From assembly GCA_002742765.1 (NCBI GenBank), contig DLUF01000066.1, forward strand, positions 1 to 45,575: 45,575 bases of DNA, given 5' to 3'. A program made the position numbers and the translations under genes. Shown here in pieces: positions 32,677 through 43,488 of this stretch. Within the stretch, counting starts at the first letter, position 1; each line of letters opens with the position of its first letter. The DNA is from Sulfurospirillum sp. UBA12182 (GTDB taxonomy: Bacteria > Campylobacterota > Campylobacteria > Campylobacterales > Sulfurospirillaceae). Below the pieces are notes generated by a model. That model saw nothing but the letters and a program-made list of their open reading frames with translations. It searched no databases and had not been told where the DNA came from.

Positions 32677-33906
32677 TTATAATTTTAATTCCTTACTATA
32701 AATTGGATATTTTTTGAGATAAACTTCATCTTCGATTTTTAAAATAGGAATAAGAGATTCTTTGATTAGCCTATACCAAAAATTAACTTCTACTTGGGTG
32801 GCTCCATCAACATTTTGTATGGTATACTCTCTTTTTTCATTTAAATCCAATCTATCATCAGATTTTAGCTCATCTGCTATATAAGATATCGTTTCTCTAC
32901 CGTGTCTATCTAGGTAGAGGGTATTAAGCTTTTTTGTAACTTTTTTTATAATTTGATTGTTTTTCTTGTATAGCACTTCTATCTCAATTTCTCTTCCTGA
33001 AAAGCCAGTAGGTACTTTATGAGGAGTAATATTTTCTAAAAGTACATGTAAAAAACCTGATTTATTTTCTAAAGAAATTTTAAGAGACTGCTTTACAATA
33101 TCACTATTTCTAGCGCCAGCAAAGAGATGTCTCCTTGTTGGTCTTTGGATGGCAGGAGTTGAACCTTTGACATTTGGAGCTATTATGTTGATTTCTTGTT
33201 TGCCCATATGACACTCTACACATTTTTCTGTACTTTGTGAGCGTTCATATTCAATCCCAGTTTCATAAAGAGGAATGTTCTTGTCATTTTGAGAACTGTA
33301 ATGGCAAGCAAAACAGAGTTTGTTTACCTCCTCTTGAAAATGAGGGACTTGTTTCATCTTATGATAAGTTGTTCTATAACTCTCTTCAAATGGCCCTACC
33401 ATTACATCATTTGGACCAAATTTTAGGGCTTGAAAACCACTGTTTCGATGAGTTTTTTTGTGAGGATTTGAACTATTTGTATCTCCTGCTTTGTACTCTA
33501 TTTTTTCAACATTATGACAAATAATACAAGAAATTCCATCCTGAGATGTACTATCTTTTAAAGCTTCAGATACTTTTTTGCTCTCTTCATTTTCAAAGCC
33601 ATAAGCTCTGGAAAGAGAGTAAGAGATATCAGCATCTTTTGTATCCATTCTAGGATTGTGACATTTTCCACATCTTAGTGATTGAACTTCTTTATAGATG
33701 AATTTTTTAGCTTCTATGTACTCTAAAGTTTTGAGATAAAGAGGATTTTTAGTCATATGTGATTTTGAGTGTAGAGATGTTTTCCAGTCTTTTCCTTGTT
33801 CTTGATGGCAACCTATACAGTATTCGCTTTTTGCAAATCTTTCATCTATCTTAGCTCCAAGAAGCTGGGTTAAAAAACACAAAAATATTAAAGTAACAAA
33901 TCTCAT
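32677..33906 (-). CDS. Periplasmic pentahaem c-type cytochrome
   Basis: This 409-residue secreted protein has a signal peptide (MRFVTLIFLCFLTQLLGA) and five CxxCH haem sites: CIGCH, CGKCH, CIICH, CFACH and CVECH, all within the first 230 residues. The remaining 180 residues have no haem motif and look like a beta-rich domain (strands such as KSGFLHVLLEN and EIEIEVLYKKN). The spacing resembles the cytochrome c554/multihaem family, but I cannot assign a reaction. The start at 33906 has GAGGG seven bases upstream; a longer frame lacks support and would hide the signal peptide. It is transcribed away from pheS and may carry electrons in the periplasm. Confidence 0.85.
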   Translation of the reverse strand: MRFVTLIFLCFLTQLLGAKIDERFAKSEYCIGCHQEQGKDWKTSLHSKSHMTKNPLYLKTLEYIEAKKFIYKEVQSLRCGKCHNPRMDTKDADISYSLSRAYGFENEESKKVSEALKDSTSQDGISCIICHNVEKIEYKAGDTNSSNPHKKTHRNSGFQALKFGPNDVMVGPFEESYRTTYHKMKQVPHFQEEVNKLCFACHYSSQNDKNIPLYETGIEYERSQSTEKCVECHMGKQEINIIAPNVKGSTPAIQRPTRRHLFAGARNSDIVKQSLKISLENKSGFLHVLLENITPHKVPTGFSGREIEIEVLYKKNNQIIKKVTKKLNTLYLDRHGRETISYIADELKSDDRLDLNEKREYTIQNVDGATQVEVNFWYRLIKESLIPILKIEDEVYLKKYPIYSKELKL

Positions 33907-34040
33907 AAGAGTACCCTCGCAGTGTAGTAGACATAATTGTAACAAAATAAGTTTAAATTAAAATTGAATATTATTCATGATTAACGATTTTTTAATCAAT
34001 ATTTCATTAGAATAGATAAAAATTATTGAAGGTACTAGAA
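33907..34040. promoter_or_regulatory. Divergent promoter region of the cytochrome and pheS
   Basis: This AT-rich gap contains TAGAAT (34008-34013), a plausible -10 for pheS, and a TGAATA-T-TATTCA inverted repeat (33965-33977) that could be an operator for the cytochrome gene. No known regulator consensus is matched. Confidence 0.35.
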
Positions 34041-35033
34041 TTGAAAAAAATTATAAAATCAGTAAATTCTTGTGAGTCGTTGAAAGAGCTTGAAGCAATT
34101 AGGGTTTCTTTATTTGGCAAAAAGGGATATTTTGCAGCAGAGTTTGCAAAAATGAAATCTTTAAGTGACGAAGAGAGAAAAGATTTTGCACAGAATTTAA
34201 ATAGAGACAAAGAAGATTTTTTAACGCTTTTAAACAATAAAAAGCTGGAATTAGAAGCAGAAGCTATAGCTTATGAAATGAAAAAAGATGGGGTTGATGT
34301 AACTCTTTTTAACAAAGATTCTAATGCAGGCGCAATTCACCCTGTTATGGATACTATGGACAAAATCATTGAGTATTTTGTTGCGATGAATTTTTCTATC
34401 GAAGAGGGGCCTCTTGTAGAAGATGATTTTCATAATTTTGAAGCCTTAAACCTTCCAAAATACCATCCTGCACGTGATATGCAAGATACTTTTTATTTTG
34501 AAGATGGGATGTTGCTTCGTACACATACAAGTCCTGTTCAGATACGAACAATGCTCAAACAAAAGCCACCTATTCGTATGATTTGTCCAGGAGCAGTTTT
34601 TAGAAGAGATTATGACTTAACTCATACGCCAATGTTTCATCAAGTAGAAGGGTTGGTTGTGGAAGAAGCAGGTAAGGTATCTTTTGCAAATTTAAAATTT
34701 ATTTTAGAAGATTTTTTAAAGTACATGTTTGGTGATGTACAAGTACGTTTCCGTCCAAGTTTTTTCCCTTTTACAGAACCAAGTACAGAAGTTGATATCA
34801 GCTGTATCTTTTGTAAAGGAGAGGGTTGTCGAGTTTGCTCACATACTGGATGGCTTGAAGTTTTAGGTAGTGGATATGTTGATCCAAACGTATTTAAAGC
34901 AGTTGGTTACGAAAATGTAAGCGGATACGCTTTTGGCTTAGGTGTAGAGAGATTTGCAATGCTTTTACACAAAATTCCTGACTTACGTTCACTTTTTGAA
35001 GGCGATTTAAGATTATTGGAGCAATTTAGATGA
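34041..35033 (+). CDS. pheS: Phenylalanyl-tRNA synthetase alpha chain
   Basis: PheS is the catalytic class II subunit charging tRNA-Phe with phenylalanine. The 330-residue protein has the N-terminal coiled coil (with [11 protein letters not shown]) and the core domain with [41 protein letters not shown] and the C-terminal [12 protein letters not shown]-type motif (seen here as [13 protein letters not shown]). No ATG fits the N-terminus. TTG at 34041 is chosen because GAAGG lies eight bases upstream and it gives the family-typical length; a TTG at 34026 adds five residues without better support. It is joined to pheT by an ATGA overlap. Confidence 0.95.
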   Translation: MKKIIKSVNSCESLKELEAIRVSLFGKKGYFAAEFAKMKSLSDEERKDFAQNLNRDKEDFLTLLNNKKLELEAEAIAYEMKKDGVDVTLFNKDSNAGAIHPVMDTMDKIIEYFVAMNFSIEEGPLVEDDFHNFEALNLPKYHPARDMQDTFYFEDGMLLRTHTSPVQIRTMLKQKPPIRMICPGAVFRRDYDLTHTPMFHQVEGLVVEEAGKVSFANLKFILEDFLKYMFGDVQVRFRPSFFPFTEPSTEVDISCIFCKGEGCRVCSHTGWLEVLGSGYVDPNVFKAVGYENVSGYAFGLGVERFAMLLHKIPDLRSLFEGDLRLLEQFR

Positions 35034-37369
35034 TTATTACTAGAGAGTGGCTAAAAGAGTGGATAGATATAAGCAAAATTTCTACAGAAGAAATCTGTAA
35101 AACACTCAATGATATCGGCTTAGAAGTTGATAGTGTACAAACTATTCGTATACCAGCGAATGTTGTAATTGGAAAAGTTCTTACATGTAACAAACATCCA
35201 GATGCAGATAAGCTAAATGTTTGTGAAGTTGATTTGGGAAATGAAGTAAAACAGATTGTTTGTGGAGCAAAAAATGTAGCTCAAGGGCAGTATGTGGCTG
35301 TTTCCAAAGTAGGAGCAATTTTACCTAATGGATTAGAGATTAAAGAAGCAAAACTAAGAGGTGTTGCATCTTCTGGAATGATTTGTTCTTCAAGTGAACT
35401 TGGTTTACCAGCGATGGAAGATGGTATCATGGTTTTTGATAGTAGTATTGGAAAGCTTGTTTTAGGAAAAGAACTTTGTGAATATCCTTTGATTAATGAT
35501 GATATCATAGAGATAGAATTGACTGCAAATAGAGGAGATTGTCTCAGCATACATGGTGTCGCTAGAGATTTGAGTGTACCTTTTGATTTAGATATTAACG
35601 CTTTAGAGATAAAAGAGGAAGAAGATAATCAGTTAGGCATAGGAAGAGTTCTCAATGTTGTTGCACATGAAAAAGTTGATGGCTCTTTTTTATTTAAAGT
35701 TTATGATAAAAAAGAGATTAAAAGTCCATTCTTAGTAGATTTGCGATTGGCATTTGCTGATTTGTATAAAAAAGATCCGCTTGATAGAGTTTTACAGTAC
35801 GCTACATATGCAACAGGAGTGCTTTTAAGAGCATATTCACATAACTGTTTTACAACACAACAAGAAAAAGCTACTGTACGAATTAAAAAACACACAAATG
35901 GCTTAGATGCTGTTTTTGGTTCTAATTCACAGATGCTCTCTTTTGTTGGTATTTCTCAAATTGATGAGTGTAAAGCAACCTGTGAAGATGAGAGAGTTGT
36001 GTTGGAAGCAAATTATACGCATCCAAAGATTATCTCACAAAATAGTGCAAATAAAAAAATCGATTCTGATAAACATCTTTATCGCTCAAGCAGAGGAAGT
36101 GAACCTGATTTAGATTTTGGTATGAATTATTTTTTAAATGTACTCAAAGAAAAATCAAACGTTATGATTTATGCAGGAACCCAACAAGTTTTACAAGATA
36201 TCCATGAAACACATATAACTATCAACTTAGAAGAATTAGCTTTGATGATTGGTGAAGAGATTGATAAAAATACAATTATAAAAATTCTTCAACGATTGGG
36301 GTTTGGAGTAAGCTTTAAAAATGAACAAAATATAATGCATGTAAAAGTTCCTACATGTAGACATGATATTTTAAATGAACAAGATGTTTGTGAAGAGATA
36401 GTAAGAATAGTAGGTATCGATAATATACGTTCAAAGCCCCTTGTTTTTGCGGAAAGAAATAAGATAAATTCTGCTTATGAAAGCTTTAAAAAACGGCAAA
36501 TGTATCGTTATAAGGCTGTTGGCGTTGGATTTTACGAAACCTTGCATTTTGTCTTTGATGATTTGTCTCGTATTGAAAAATATGGTTTAAAAACTGTCTA
36601 CAAAAAAAGAGAACTTTCAAACCCTATTACACAAGAGTTAAATACTCTAAGAACATCTCTTATCCCAAATCTTTTGGATTCAGCTAGTAGAAACTTGAAG
36701 TTTGGGAAAAAAAGTATAAGACTTTTTGAAACAGGTATAGTCTTTGATAGAAGCAGAGATGAAAGCTTGAAATTAGGCTTTATCTTTAGTGGTGATGTTG
36801 AGAGTGAAAAAATTTCCAATCATGGGAAACCAGCACAGATTGATTTTTTTACTTTTGCACAAAAAATCAGCTCTATTATAGGCGATTTTGAGTTAGAAAA
36901 GGGTGTTGTAACTGACAATCTAAGTAGCCCTTATGAGTTTGCAAGAGTGATGATAGGAGAGGAAGAAGTTGGTTTTATCTCTCGTGTTCATTTGGAGATA
37001 GAAAGAGAACTTGATTTGCCTAGAACTTATATCTGTGAACTTGATGTAAACAAATTGCCATATGGAAGAAAACAAGCTCATATGTATTCAAAGTTTCAGT
37101 TAAGCTCAAGAGATTTAAGTTTGATGGTTCCAAAAACTTTAGAATTTGGAATTTTGAAAAATTTCATTCTTGCTCAAGCGCCACAAGAATTACTTAAAAT
37201 CTATCCAATTGATATATATGAATCAGAAGAGTTTGGAGAAAATATAAGCTTGACTTTAAAACTCCAGTTTCAATCTCTTGAAAAAACGCTTGAAGATGAG
37301 GAGATAAATAAAATCATTGAGGATTTACTGTTCAATATAAAAGAAAAATTTGGAATTACAATCAGATGA
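35030..37369 (+). CDS. pheT: Phenylalanyl-tRNA synthetase beta chain
   Basis: PheT binds tRNA-Phe and carries the editing site. The 779 residues include an N-terminal tRNA-binding OB domain (about 40-150, with [15 protein letters not shown] and [14 protein letters not shown]), the B3/B4 and B5 domains, the class II-like core, and a C-terminal anticodon-binding FDX-type domain ending [19 protein letters not shown]. Full length for the family. Its stop overlaps aroA by four bases, so pheS, pheT and aroA are translated as one unit. A TTACATGTAA motif lies in the OB domain coding region (35181-35190). Confidence 0.95.
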   Translation: MIITREWLKEWIDISKISTEEICKTLNDIGLEVDSVQTIRIPANVVIGKVLTCNKHPDADKLNVCEVDLGNEVKQIVCGAKNVAQGQYVAVSKVGAILPNGLEIKEAKLRGVASSGMICSSSELGLPAMEDGIMVFDSSIGKLVLGKELCEYPLINDDIIEIELTANRGDCLSIHGVARDLSVPFDLDINALEIKEEEDNQLGIGRVLNVVAHEKVDGSFLFKVYDKKEIKSPFLVDLRLAFADLYKKDPLDRVLQYATYATGVLLRAYSHNCFTTQQEKATVRIKKHTNGLDAVFGSNSQMLSFVGISQIDECKATCEDERVVLEANYTHPKIISQNSANKKIDSDKHLYRSSRGSEPDLDFGMNYFLNVLKEKSNVMIYAGTQQVLQDIHETHITINLEELALMIGEEIDKNTIIKILQRLGFGVSFKNEQNIMHVKVPTCRHDILNEQDVCEEIVRIVGIDNIRSKPLVFAERNKINSAYESFKKRQMYRYKAVGVGFYETLHFVFDDLSRIEKYGLKTVYKKRELSNPITQELNTLRTSLIPNLLDSASRNLKFGKKSIRLFETGIVFDRSRDESLKLGFIFSGDVESEKISNHGKPAQIDFFTFAQKISSIIGDFELEKGVVTDNLSSPYEFARVMIGEEEVGFISRVHLEIERELDLPRTYICELDVNKLPYGRKQAHMYSKFQLSSRDLSLMVPKTLEFGILKNFILAQAPQELLKIYPIDIYESEEFGENISLTLKLQFQSLEKTLEDEEINKIIEDLLFNIKEKFGITIR

Positions 37370-38646
37370 AAAAAATGACCGTATTTCCAAAGTCGCATTT
37401 TATTTTTGAAACAGATGAGATTGCTAGTGATAAATCTATCTCGCATAGATGCGCTATTTTTTCACTGCTAGCACAAGAGACCTCTTATATAAGAAACTTT
37501 TTAAGAGCTGAAGATACTTTGTGTACTTTAAACATCGTTCAGCTTTTAGGTGCGACTGTTAAAGATGATAACAAAGAGATACAAATCATACCTCCTTCAA
37601 AAATTATAGAGCCTCCTTGTATCTTAGATTGTGGTAATTCTGGAACGGCGATAAGGCTTTTGATGGGATTTTTGTCGGCACAAGAGGGTTTTTTTGTATT
37701 GCATGGAGATAAGTATTTAGCTAATCGTCCGATGAAAAGAGTGGCAAATCCATTAAGAGATATAGGTGCTAATATAGATGGACGTAAGGATGGGGAACTT
37801 GCTCCCATAGGTATAAGGGGTAAAAAACTCTCTTCTTTTGCATATACTTCGCCTATCGCTTCAGCACAAGTTAAAAGTGCACTCATTTTAGCTGGTTTAA
37901 GTAGTGAAGGTGTTTGTACTTTTAGTGAACCTGAACTGAGTCGAGATCATACAGAAAATATGCTACGAGGTATGGGTGTTGACATAAAAACTGAGGGTAC
38001 AACAGTAGTGTTAAATCCTCCTAAAGAGAAGTTAAAGCCTCTTGATATAACAGTTCCAAATGACCCTTCTAGTGGTTTTTTCTTTGCGGTAGCAGCTGCG
38101 ATTACACCTAATAGTAGAGTTGTTTTAAAAAATATGCTCTTAAATAAAACTAGAATTGAAGCATATAAGGTTTTAGAAAAGATGGGTGTGAATATCGAGT
38201 ATAAGCAAAAAGAAAGCTCTTATGAAAGTGTAGGAGATATTATTATAGAAGGTCCATTAACTCTAAATTCTACTGTTGTTGAAACAAATATCGCATGGCT
38301 GATTGACGAACTACCAGCTCTATCGATAGCATTTGCATGTGCTAAAGGTAAAAGTTTAGTTAAAAATGCCCAAGAGTTACGTGTTAAAGAGAGTGATAGA
38401 ATTAGTTCAGTAGTAAATAACTTAAAATTATGTGGTATCAGCGTAGATGAGTTTGAAGATGGCTATGAAGTAGAAGGTGGAGAGTTAAAAAGTGCAACAA
38501 TAAACAGTTTTGGTGACCATAGAATCGCTATGAGTTTTGCAATTGCTGGTTTAAAATGTGGTATGCATATACAAGATACTGCTTGTATCGATACTTCGTT
38601 TCCAAATTTTATAGCTTTATTATCTCAGATAGGAAATGTTGAATAA
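37366..38646 (+). CDS. aroA: 3-phosphoshikimate 1-carboxyvinyltransferase (EPSP synthase)
   Basis: AroA joins shikimate-3-phosphate and PEP in aromatic amino-acid synthesis. The 426-residue protein has the two characteristic signatures: [15 protein letters not shown] near 86-100 and [11 protein letters not shown] near 343-353, with [14 protein letters not shown] at the N-terminus and [12 protein letters not shown] at the C-terminus. The substrate-loop reads CGNSGTAIR, as in class II-type enzymes, where class I plant and enterobacterial forms have GNAGTAMR. It starts inside the pheT stop. Confidence 0.95.
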   Translation: MKKMTVFPKSHFIFETDEIASDKSISHRCAIFSLLAQETSYIRNFLRAEDTLCTLNIVQLLGATVKDDNKEIQIIPPSKIIEPPCILDCGNSGTAIRLLMGFLSAQEGFFVLHGDKYLANRPMKRVANPLRDIGANIDGRKDGELAPIGIRGKKLSSFAYTSPIASAQVKSALILAGLSSEGVCTFSEPELSRDHTENMLRGMGVDIKTEGTTVVLNPPKEKLKPLDITVPNDPSSGFFFAVAAAITPNSRVVLKNMLLNKTRIEAYKVLEKMGVNIEYKQKESSYESVGDIIIEGPLTLNSTVVETNIAWLIDELPALSIAFACAKGKSLVKNAQELRVKESDRISSVVNNLKLCGISVDEFEDGYEVEGGELKSATINSFGDHRIAMSFAIAGLKCGMHIQDTACIDTSFPNFIALLSQIGNVE

Positions 38647-38725
38647 ATTATATATTTTTAATAAAGCAAAAACTTCAAGGAGAGGGGTTTTATCTGGACT
38701 TATTCCGATAAAAGGAGACAATTAA

Positions 38726-39556
38726 ATGGAAATTAAGCTTGCTAAAAATTATGGTTTTTGTTTTGGTGTTAAAAGAGCTATTAAGATAGCAGAAAGTTCT
38801 AAAGATGCCTCAACAATAGGACCTTTGATACATAACAACGAAGAGATAAAAAGATTGAAAGAAAATTTTAATGTCGATACCTTACATAGCTTAGATGAGG
38901 TTCAAGATATTAAAAAAGCTATCATAAGAACACATGGCATCCCAAAAGATGATTTACATGAGTTGCAACAAAGAAATATAGACATCATCGATGCAACATG
39001 TCCATACGTGACAAAACCTCAAAAGATTTGTGAGCAAATGAGTGACGAGGGGTATGATGTAGTGATTTTTGGAGATGAAGCTCATCCTGAAGTAAGAGGT
39101 GTAAAGAGTTATGCTAAAGGCAATGTAAAAGTTGTTTTAAGTATAGAAGAGCTTGAAAAAGAGAGATTTAATTCAAAGATAGCTATCGTTTCTCAAACAA
39201 CTAGAAAAGTAGATGAATTTTTAAAAATAGTGAATTATTTGGTTCAAAACTATAAAGAAGTGAGAGTTTTTAACACTATTTGTAATGCTACATTTGAGAA
39301 CCAAGATGCTGCAAGAGAATTGGCTAAAGATGCTGATGTTATGATAGTTATCGGTGGAAAAAACTCTTCTAATACCAAGCAACTCTATCATATTGCTAAA
39401 GAGTTTTGTGAAGATAGTTTTTTGATAGAAAATGAGAATGAACTCAAAAATGAGTGGTTTACAGATAAAAAACTATGTGGTATAACTGCTGGGGCTTCGA
39501 CTCCTGATTGGATTATTGAAAAAATTATTGGAAAAATAAGCAAAATTAAAGTATAA
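38726..39556 (+). CDS. ispH: 4-hydroxy-3-methylbut-2-enyl diphosphate reductase
   Basis: IspH performs the last step of the MEP isoprenoid pathway, making isopentenyl and dimethylallyl diphosphate with a [4Fe-4S] cluster. The 276-residue protein carries the three cluster cysteines: GFCFGVKRAI (Cys12), DATCPYV (near 93) and NTICNATFENQ (near 189), plus conserved His in THGIPK and HPEVRG. Length is normal. AAAAGGAG precedes the ATG. It follows aroA after 79 bases and is probably in the same operon. Confidence 0.95.
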   Translation: MEIKLAKNYGFCFGVKRAIKIAESSKDASTIGPLIHNNEEIKRLKENFNVDTLHSLDEVQDIKKAIIRTHGIPKDDLHELQQRNIDIIDATCPYVTKPQKICEQMSDEGYDVVIFGDEAHPEVRGVKSYAKGNVKVVLSIEELEKERFNSKIAIVSQTTRKVDEFLKIVNYLVQNYKEVRVFNTICNATFENQDAARELAKDADVMIVIGGKNSSNTKQLYHIAKEFCEDSFLIENENELKNEWFTDKKLCGITAGASTPDWIIEKIIGKISKIKV

Positions 39557-39658
39557 TTAGGCACTTTTCATATTGCTATATTTTTAGACGTAGGTTAAAG
39601 ACTATTTTTGAGAATTTGCAAATGATAAAAAACAAAAATCAAATAAAAAGGGTATGTA

Positions 39659-41338
39659 ATGGCGAATGAGGCGAACGAGGTTGTTCAAACAGAAGCTGCG
39701 AACGAAATAGAGGAGATGGATTTTGCAGCAATGCTAGAAGAGTCTTTTAAAAAAGAGTCTGGAAGAGACGCACTAATTGATGGTGTTATTGTAGAGATCA
39801 AAGATGATGTTGCTTTAGTTGATGTAGGTAAAAAGCTAGAGGGACGTTTAAATGTTTCTGAGTTACTTGATGCTAAAGGAAATTTGGCGTATAAAGTCGG
39901 TGACGCAATCAAAGTTGTTATCTCAGGTTTTAGAAATGAACGACCTAATGTTTCTCATAAGAAAGCTATACGTAAAGAGCGAGTAAAAGACTTCATCGCT
40001 GAGTATAAAGAAGACGATGAGAGAGTTATTGACATTAAGATAACTGGTAAAAATAAAGGTGGCTTTATCGCTGAAGGTGAAAATGATGTAGAGTTCTTCC
40101 TTCCTCGTTCACAAGCAGCAGTAAAAGATACTAACTCATTAATGGGAAAAACTTTAAAAGTAAAGATTATCAAAATTGATGAGGAAAATGAGTCAATTAT
40201 CGTTTCTCGCAAGAAATTTTTAGATGATGAAAGAAAGAAAAGAAAAGAAGTTGTTCAAGATTTGATTGATGCTGACCAAGCAGTTGAAGGTACGATTAAA
40301 AAGATTACAACTTATGGAATGTTTGTTGATGTTGGCGGTATTGATGGATTGGTTCACTATAGTGAAATTAGTTATAAAGGACCAGTAAATCCAAGTACGA
40401 TCTACAAAGAAGGTGAAGTAGTTCCTGTAAAAGCTATCAAATATGATAAAGAAAAAAGACATCTTTCTCTGTCTATCAAAGCTGCTATGCCAGATCCTTG
40501 GGAAGAGATTAAAGATCAGTTAGAAGTAGGTGATGCTATCTCTGTTACTATTAGCAATATCGAACCATATGGTGCTTTTGTTGATTTAGGAAATGATATA
40601 GAAGGTTTCTTACATATCTCTGAAATTTCATGGGATAAAAACATAAAACATCCTCGTGATTATATCGAAGAGGGACAAGAAGTTGATGTAGAAGTTATCG
40701 AAATAGATGCAAACGATAGAAGACTTCGTGTATCTTTAAAAAATGTTCTTCCAAAGCCATTTGAAGAGTTTAAAAAGTCTTATAAAGTTGGAGATGTAGT
40801 TAAAGGAACTGTAACAACAATTACTAACTTTGGTGCATTTGTAAAAATAGGTAGCATAGAGGGTTTATTACACAATGAAGATGCTTCATGGAGCAGAAAT
40901 GACAAGTGTAAAGAACTACTAAAAGTTGGTGATGAAATCGAAGTAAAAATTATCAAAATAGATAATGAAAATGAAAAAATTTCTCTTAGTAAAAAAGAGT
41001 TAGAAGATAGTCCTATTCAACAGTATTCAAAAAAACATGCAAACGGTGATATCGTAACTGGAACAATCAGAGATATCAAAGAGTTTGGTATTTTTGTTGA
41101 ATTGGAAGATAACGTGGACGCTCTTATTAGAAAAGAAGATTTAGGTCAAGTTAATGAGGAAGATTTGAAAGTTGGTGACACGATTGAAGCTGCTATCACT
41201 TTCATTGATGAGAAAAAGAATCGTATCAGACTTTCTGTTAGAAGACTTTCTAAATTAAAAGAGAGAGAAGTTCTCAAAGAGATCAATAAAGAAGAAAAAA
41301 TGACTCTTGGAGACATTATCAAAGATCAATTGAAGTAG
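39659..41338 (+). CDS. rpsA: 30S ribosomal protein S1
   Basis: S1 binds mRNA leaders on the small ribosomal subunit. The 559-residue protein consists of six S1-type OB repeats. The last four are closest to the consensus (GMFVDVGGIDGLVHYSEIS, GAFVDLGNDIEGFLHISEI, GAFVKIGSIEGLLHNEDAS, GIFVELEDNVDALIRKEDL); the first two are more divergent, as is normal for ribosome-binding repeats. The N-terminus is acidic. The 102-base leader holds a TATATT that may be its own -10. The 3' end is followed within three bases by a hypothetical membrane-anchored protein. Confidence 0.96.
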   Translation: MANEANEVVQTEAANEIEEMDFAAMLEESFKKESGRDALIDGVIVEIKDDVALVDVGKKLEGRLNVSELLDAKGNLAYKVGDAIKVVISGFRNERPNVSHKKAIRKERVKDFIAEYKEDDERVIDIKITGKNKGGFIAEGENDVEFFLPRSQAAVKDTNSLMGKTLKVKIIKIDEENESIIVSRKKFLDDERKKRKEVVQDLIDADQAVEGTIKKITTYGMFVDVGGIDGLVHYSEISYKGPVNPSTIYKEGEVVPVKAIKYDKEKRHLSLSIKAAMPDPWEEIKDQLEVGDAISVTISNIEPYGAFVDLGNDIEGFLHISEISWDKNIKHPRDYIEEGQEVDVEVIEIDANDRRLRVSLKNVLPKPFEEFKKSYKVGDVVKGTVTTITNFGAFVKIGSIEGLLHNEDASWSRNDKCKELLKVGDEIEVKIIKIDNENEKISLSKKELEDSPIQQYSKKHANGDIVTGTIRDIKEFGIFVELEDNVDALIRKEDLGQVNEEDLKVGDTIEAAITFIDEKKNRIRLSVRRLSKLKEREVLKEINKEEKMTLGDIIKDQLK

Positions 41339-41341
41339 TCA

Positions 41342-41824
41342 ATGCAAAAAAAGGTACTCTTAGCACTTTTTACAACACTTACCATCATCATTTTTGCGGT
41401 TCTTATGAACCTCTTTAGTGGTGATGAGTTGAGTGTGCGAGTGGAAAGAGAGTACCTTTCTCCATCTCAAAAGCAGAATAATCAAAATACTCTATCTGAA
41501 AAAACTTGGACTCAAGAGCTTGCTATGTCTAATAGTGTAGATTTTCAATTCCCTGTGAATGAACTTTTTATGCAAATAGACTTAAAGGCTTATGTTCCAC
41601 CTAAAGTGAAGTTCTTTAGACTTGTAGTAGATAGAACTGATAGATATTCTTTATTTTGTATTTTGCAGACACTATCTTCTTTTAATCTTCCTTTTGTTTT
41701 GTCCAAACAAACACAGTATCCAACTGTATATGTGACAAGCAAGACAAAAGAGTCTCTTGATGGTGTTATTAAACGCTTAAAAGAGTATGAAATAGAATCA
41801 AAAATCATTGAAGTTTGGCTGTAA
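41342..41824 (+). CDS. Membrane-anchored hypothetical protein between rpsA and serA
   Basis: This 160-residue protein has one N-terminal hydrophobic helix (VLLALFTTLTIIIFAVLMNLF, about 5-25), a polar Gln/Asn-rich linker, and a C-terminal domain of about 90 residues (KVKFFRLVVDRTDRYSLFCIL... ending YEIESKIIEVWL) with alternating strands and helices resembling a SPOR/ferredoxin-like ligand-binding fold; that resemblance is weak. It begins three bases after rpsA and is followed by serA after 52 bases. I believe genes of this type occur at the same place in other Campylobacterota, but the function is unknown. The protein would face the periplasm. Confidence 0.75.
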   Translation: MQKKVLLALFTTLTIIIFAVLMNLFSGDELSVRVEREYLSPSQKQNNQNTLSEKTWTQELAMSNSVDFQFPVNELFMQIDLKAYVPPKVKFFRLVVDRTDRYSLFCILQTLSSFNLPFVLSKQTQYPTVYVTSKTKESLDGVIKRLKEYEIESKIIEVWL

Positions 41825-41876
41825 ATAGACTTTAAAACAGCATTTCAAATAGATAATTAGGATATGGGAGATAGTT

Positions 41877-43463
41877 ATGAAAAATAAAAAAATAATTGTA
41901 TGTGATGCCATACATTCAAAAGGTTTTGAACTTTTAAATAAAGAAAAAGACATTGATGTTATCGATGCCGTAAAGGTTCCAAAAGATGAGCTTTTAAAGC
42001 TTTTAGCAGATGTAGATGTTGCGATTACAAGAAGTTCTACTGATGTGGATGAAAAATTCCTTAACAGTGCTAAAAATCTAAAAGCAATCGTGAGAGCTGG
42101 TGTTGGGGTTGATAATGTTGACCAAGAAGGTTGTAGTAGAAGAGGGATAATTGCTATGAATGTGCCTACTGCAAATACGATAGCAGCTGTGGAACTTACT
42201 ATGGCCCATCTTCTAGGAACTGCAAGAAGCTTTCCTAATGCAAACAATCACTTAAAACTTGATAGAGTTTGGAAACGTGAAAAATGGTATGGTGTTGAGT
42301 TATGTGGTAAAAAACTTGGTGTTATAGGTTTTGGTAACATTGGAAGCCGAGTTGCACTAAGAGCTAAGAGCTTTGAGATGGATGTTATCGCTTATGACCC
42401 TTATATCTCTGCTTCAAAAGCAACAGATTTAGGTATAGGCTATACAGAAAATTTTGAGGATATTTTGACTTGTGATTTTATCACAATTCATACACCAAAA
42501 AACAAAGAGACTGAAGATATCATCTCTTATGATGAAATTGCGAAAATGAAAGATGGCGTAAGGTTGGTTAACTGTGCTAGAGGTGGATTATATAATGAAA
42601 AAGCACTTTATGAGGGCATAAAAAGCGGTAAAATCGCTTATGCGGGGATAGATGTATTTTCTTATGAACCTGCTACTGATCACTTTTTACTTGATTTAGA
42701 AAATATCTGTGTTACACCACATTTGGGTGCTAATACATTAGAATCACAAGAAAAAATAGCACTTCAAGCTGCTGAAGCTGCTGTGAGTGCTGCTCGTGGA
42801 ATCAGTTATCCTCATGCACTTAATCTTCCTATTAAAGCAGAAGATTTGCCACCTTTTGTTGAACCATATTTGGAATTGGTACAAAAAATGGCATTTATGG
42901 CAGCTCAAATCAACAAAGCTCATATCAAATCAGTAAAAATTGAAGCCGAAGGAGAAGTCGGTGAATATGTCAAATCTCTTTTAACCTTTGCTCTTGTTGG
43001 CTCTTTAAAAGAATCAATCGGCAATAAGATAAATTATGTAAATGCAGAGTTTGTTGCGAATGAAAAAGGGATTGAGACAAAATATGAAGCAAAACCTAGT
43101 ACAAGTGGCTACAAAAATAAAATAACAATAAAACTGACAACTGATAAAAGTGTGACAAATATAAGTGGTACAGTTTTTGGTGAAAATGAGCAACGTATAG
43201 TAGGTATCAACGGCTTTAAGTTTGATTTTAAACCTAAAGGGAAAATGATTGTTTTCAAAAACTCAGATGTACCAGGTGTTATCGCTGATATCTCAACAAT
43301 TCTAGCAAAATCTGGAGTGAATATCGCAGATTTTAGGTTAGGACGTGATGAGCATGGTTTAGCTATGGCGGTTATCTTAGTCGATGAAGATATTAGTAAA
43401 AAGTTGATAAGTGAGTTAAATAGCTTAGAGACTTGTATCTGGGCAGAGTACGCTGTATTATAA
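41877..43463 (+). CDS. serA: D-3-phosphoglycerate dehydrogenase
   Basis: SerA oxidises 3-phosphoglycerate to 3-phosphohydroxypyruvate in serine synthesis. The 528-residue protein is the long form: an N-terminal substrate/NAD domain with AIVRAGVGVDNVD, the Rossmann motif GVIGFGNIGSRVA (about 149-161), the catalytic Arg in LVNCARGG, Glu in VFSYEPA and His in VTPHLGANTLESQ, an intervening domain, and a C-terminal ACT domain (about 455-528, DVPGVIADISTILAKSGVNIADF) likely to bind serine for feedback. All catalytic residues are present. Confidence 0.95.
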   Translation: MKNKKIIVCDAIHSKGFELLNKEKDIDVIDAVKVPKDELLKLLADVDVAITRSSTDVDEKFLNSAKNLKAIVRAGVGVDNVDQEGCSRRGIIAMNVPTANTIAAVELTMAHLLGTARSFPNANNHLKLDRVWKREKWYGVELCGKKLGVIGFGNIGSRVALRAKSFEMDVIAYDPYISASKATDLGIGYTENFEDILTCDFITIHTPKNKETEDIISYDEIAKMKDGVRLVNCARGGLYNEKALYEGIKSGKIAYAGIDVFSYEPATDHFLLDLENICVTPHLGANTLESQEKIALQAAEAAVSAARGISYPHALNLPIKAEDLPPFVEPYLELVQKMAFMAAQINKAHIKSVKIEAEGEVGEYVKSLLTFALVGSLKESIGNKINYVNAEFVANEKGIETKYEAKPSTSGYKNKITIKLTTDKSVTNISGTVFGENEQRIVGINGFKFDFKPKGKMIVFKNSDVPGVIADISTILAKSGVNIADFRLGRDEHGLAMAVILVDEDISKKLISELNSLETCIWAEYAVL

Positions 43464-43488
43464 CTTAGATTTTAGGAGTGTGTGTAAA

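Noticed and set aside
38636-38725. A 29-codon open frame overlapping the end of aroA and ending one base before ispH
   Set aside because: It has no properly spaced ribosome site and the peptide is basic and featureless; the ispH ribosome site lies inside it. More likely chance.
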